Shown here one piece after another: positions 61,934-64,000 of a DNA stretch of 64,000 bases. The stretch spans positions 1,240,001-1,304,000 of the forward strand of contig NZ_CP109190.1 of assembly GCF_041438805.1 (NCBI RefSeq), given 5' to 3'. The notes under the pieces are model-generated. The model ran no database searches. It was not told where the DNA came from and saw only the letters and a program-made list of their open reading frames with translations. Every line of letters starts with the position of its first letter. Within the stretch, counting starts at the first letter, position 1. The position numbers and the translations under genes are program-made. The stretch comes from Streptomyces sp. NBC_01707. Lineage in GTDB: Bacteria; Actinomycetota; Actinomycetes; Streptomycetales; Streptomycetaceae.

Positions 61934-62020
61934 CGGTGCCGGTCGGCCGGTCGGGCGCGGCCCGCTGTCAGTGGGGCGACGCACACTGGCAGGAGGGCGG
62001 GTTCGGTGAAGGGGACGCGG

Positions 62021-62488
62021 ATGAGCAGCGGGAACGACCACGACGCCGGATTCGAACCGGCCACAGGGGACGGCCCGTTGCCCTCGGGCCCTGCGGAGCG
62101 GCGTGCCGCGTCGGTACGGGCGGCGTTCGAGGGGCTGCTGCAGATCCGGCGGCTCACCAATACCGGCCGGCAGGACCCGGAGGGCGTGCCGGCCGAGTGG
62201 GAGCTCCGTCGGGCGGTACGGGCGGTGGCCCTGGCGCTGGAGGCGGACGGCCGCTCTCCCTCGGCCGTCGACGCGTCCGGGCAGCGGGTCGCGTCCGGGT
62301 ATCGCGTGCAGGCGGGCGAGACGCCCGGCATCGTACGGGTGGAGTGGCTCGGCCCGCCGGGCAGCGGGGCCGCGCACGAGGAAGAGGCCGAGCTGACCCG
62401 GTGTGCGGCCGCGCTGGAACGGCTGGGGTGGACGGCGCTGCTGTACCGGGGGCCGCGGCGCCGCAGGTTCCTGGAGGTCGAGTCATGA
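62021..62488 (+). CDS. Hypothetical protein, 155 aa
   Basis: 155 residues from the ATG at 62021 with GAAGGGGA upstream. A disordered start (about 25 residues) leads to a helical region (RAAFEGLLQIRRLTNTGRQ, EWELRRAVRAVALALEADG) and then a beta segment with GYRVQAGETPGIVRVEWLG. It looks like a genuine soluble protein; I recall similar proteins near glcD-like genes but no function. It lies 87 bases after the oxidase on the same strand and may be co-transcribed. Confidence 0.65.
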   Translation: MSSGNDHDAGFEPATGDGPLPSGPAERRAASVRAAFEGLLQIRRLTNTGRQDPEGVPAEWELRRAVRAVALALEADGRSPSAVDASGQRVASGYRVQAGETPGIVRVEWLGPPGSGAAHEEEAELTRCAAALERLGWTALLYRGPRRRRFLEVES

Positions 62489-62574
62489 CAGCGGCGTTCA
62501 AGTCCTGAACACGTCGGTGGTGCGGTCCGTCAACAGAAGGTCCGTACCAGCTCCTTGACGCCCTCTCGTGCCAA

Positions 62575-62600
62575 CACTTAAATCAAGAAATGAATTAAGC
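62575..62600. promoter_or_regulatory. AT-rich inverted repeat upstream of GH16 gene
   Basis: ACTTAA and TTAAGC-flanked sequence form CTTAA-13-TTAAG in an AT-rich patch 80-100 bases before the GH16 start. It probably marks the promoter and an operator. Confidence 0.45.
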
Positions 62601-62677
62601 GTCGGGACCGAACGTCACCCGGGCGCCGGTTCACCGTGCAATCTGTCATGAGCATGCCCCCACCGTGAAGTGATGTG

Positions 62678-63955
62678 ATGACTGTGCGAACCCCCAGACG
62701 GCGTCGGACGGCGCTGTACCTCGTTGCCCTGCTGTGCTGTTCCGGCGCGGTGACCGCCGCCGCCCCCGCGGGCGCCGCCCCTCTACCCGAACCGCGCGTC
62801 GCCGCCGCGGCCGCCGCGACAACGTTCTCCGACGACTTCAACGGTCCGGCCGGATCGGCGGTCGACGGCAGCAAGTGGCAGACGGAGACCGGCGACAACG
62901 TCAACAACCACGAGCGGCAGTACTACACGGCGGGCAACAGCAACGCCGCCCTCGACGGCCAGGGCAATCTCGTCATCACCGCCCGCAAGGACAACCCCGG
63001 CAACTACCAGTGCTGGTACGGCCGGTGCGAGTACACCTCCGCCCGGCTGAACACGGCCGGCAAGTTCACCTCGACGTATGGGCACGTCGAGACGAGGATG
63101 AAGATCCCGCGCGGTCAGGGCATGTGGCCCGCGTTCTGGATGCTCGGCGACGACCTCGGCAGCGTCGGCTGGCCCAACAGCGGCGAGATCGACATCATGG
63201 AGAACGTCGGCTTCGAGCCGGGCACTGTGCACGGCACCATCCACGGCCCCGGGTACTCCGGCTCCGGCGGCATCGGGGCCGGCTACTCCCTCCCCGGCGG
63301 CCAGGCGTTCGCCGACGCGTTCCACACCTTCGCGGTGGACTGGGCCCCCGACTCCATCACCTGGTCCGTGGACGGCAATGTCTACCAGCGGCGTACGCCG
63401 GCCGACCTCGGTGGCAAGAGCTGGGTGTTCAACAAGCCGTTCTTCATCATCATGAACCTCGCGGTCGGCGGCTACTGGCCCGGCGACCCCGACGGCAGCA
63501 CCGCCTTCCCGCAACAGCTCGTCGTCGACTACGTGCACGTCACCACCAGTGACAGCGGATCCGGCGGTACGGGCGGCACCATCACGGGGCTGGGCGGCAA
63601 GTGCGTCGACGTGGCAGGTGCCTCCGCCGCCAACGGAACAGCGGTCCAGCTCTACGACTGCAACGGAACCGCCGCCCAGAAGTGGACCGTCGGCACCGAC
63701 GGTACGATCCGCGCGCTCGGCAAGTGCCTCGACGTCAAGGACAACAGCACGGCCGACGGCGCCCAGCTTCAGCTCTGGGACTGCAACGGCGGAGCCAATC
63801 AGCGATGGGGGGTGTCCGGCGCCCGGGACATCGTGAATGTCCAGGCCGACAAGTGCATGGACGCCACCGGCAACTCCTCCGCCAACGGTACCCGGCTCCA
63901 GATCTGGACCTGCGCCGGAACCGCCAACCAGAAGTGGACGGTGAACGCCGCATGA
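62678..63955 (+). CDS. Secreted GH16 endo-beta-1,3-glucanase with ricin-type lectin domain
   Basis: 425 residues from the ATG at 62678 (GTG 62675 possible). A signal peptide (about 1-45, AVTAAAPAGAAP) precedes the GH16 domain: TTFSDDFNGPAGSAVDGSKW, W-rich core, and the catalytic motif EIDIME with Glu170, Asp172 and Glu175. A GSGGTGG linker leads to a ricin-B/CBM13 lectin with QKW-type repeats (TAVQLYDCNGTAAQKWTVG, three units). It hydrolyses beta-1,3-glucans of fungi or plants outside the cell. The stop overlaps the ATG of the next gene. Confidence 0.95.
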   Translation: MTVRTPRRRRTALYLVALLCCSGAVTAAAPAGAAPLPEPRVAAAAAATTFSDDFNGPAGSAVDGSKWQTETGDNVNNHERQYYTAGNSNAALDGQGNLVITARKDNPGNYQCWYGRCEYTSARLNTAGKFTSTYGHVETRMKIPRGQGMWPAFWMLGDDLGSVGWPNSGEIDIMENVGFEPGTVHGTIHGPGYSGSGGIGAGYSLPGGQAFADAFHTFAVDWAPDSITWSVDGNVYQRRTPADLGGKSWVFNKPFFIIMNLAVGGYWPGDPDGSTAFPQQLVVDYVHVTTSDSGSGGTGGTITGLGGKCVDVAGASAANGTAVQLYDCNGTAAQKWTVGTDGTIRALGKCLDVKDNSTADGAQLQLWDCNGGANQRWGVSGARDIVNVQADKCMDATGNSSANGTRLQIWTCAGTANQKWTVNAA

Positions 63956-64000
63956 GCCCCACCCCCGGCTCGCGCCGCCGCCTCGGCCCGCTCGCCCTCC
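63952..64000 (+). CDS. Start of next gene, probably secreted (truncated by window end)
   Basis: An ATG at 63952 overlaps the GH16 stop (ATGA), so translation is coupled. The first 16 residues MSPTPGSRRRLGPLAL look like the basic beginning of a signal peptide. It is likely another secreted polysaccharide-degrading or binding protein, inferred from position. Confidence 0.55.
   Translation, partial: MSPTPGSRRRLGPLAL

Overview
The window is high-GC actinobacterial DNA and is best read as a Streptomyces chromosome, probably an arm. The signs are GTG and TTG starts, a tap-tpg telomere operon, a streptogrisin-type protease, an ECF42 sigma factor with its DGPF partner, LAxTG sorting, SUKH-4 and DUF1203 proteins, and a secreted lipase and GH16 glucanase. 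No core housekeeping cluster is present apart from a 24-residue ribosomal protein and one tRNA. Most genes are accessory, separated by long gaps, and run in both directions.

Layout. 1-8.5 kb: the end of a TetR gene; a TetR repressor divergent from a membrane protein with a perfect-looking operator between them; a secreted lipase; a dienelactone hydrolase; an anti-sigma-type ATPase divergent from another TetR gene; ribosomal protein bL37. 8.9-20.4 kb: a type B carboxylesterase; two paralogous secreted glycine-rich proteins (10.8 and 18.5 kb) that share terminators and upstream DNA; tRNA-Trp; an alpha/beta hydrolase with a sortase signal; a MOSC-reductase fusion; a nucleotidyltransferase; a MarR pair. 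20.5-30 kb: a NarL-type two-component system; a Kef-type antiporter; an MFS transporter; a DUF5988 protein; a protein tyrosine phosphatase; DGPF-ECF42; DUF1203. 30-33.3 kb: tpg, tap and a small upstream gene, which build the ends of a linear replicon. 33.6-39 kb: a serine protease and a ChvE-MmsA-MmsB sugar ABC transporter. 39.4-48.3 kb: an AbiEii-like nucleotidyltransferase, a double SUKH-4 protein, a lipoprotein, an extra methionine aminopeptidase behind a strong palindrome, and a large LuxR-type ATPase regulator. 48.5-55 kb: epoxide hydrolase, a sigma-like protein, DinB, a Met/His-rich membrane protein with a PepSY protein, a tRNA-Gly remnant and a GH25 muramidase. 55.3-57.1 kb: a complete IS200/IS605-type element. 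57-64 kb: an F420/NADP-type reductase gene whose start codon was split by that element, a radical SAM protein, a Cys-cluster pentapeptide protein, a GlcD-like oxidase, and a GH16 glucanase overlapping the next gene.

The most notable signals are: (1) the IS element, which can be removed in silico to restore TGAT|GAAG, an ATG start, and which now leaves the reductase with an ACG codon behind an IS-supplied Shine-Dalgarno sequence; (2) the duplicated glycine-rich secretory gene cassette; (3) the three-gene telomere operon; (4) the LATTG-anchored hydrolase; (5) several strong palindromic operators beside local regulators or orphan enzymes; (6) a radical SAM enzyme with CX8CX2C spacing next to a Cys-cluster pentapeptide protein. 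All family assignments come from reading the translations; no searches were run.
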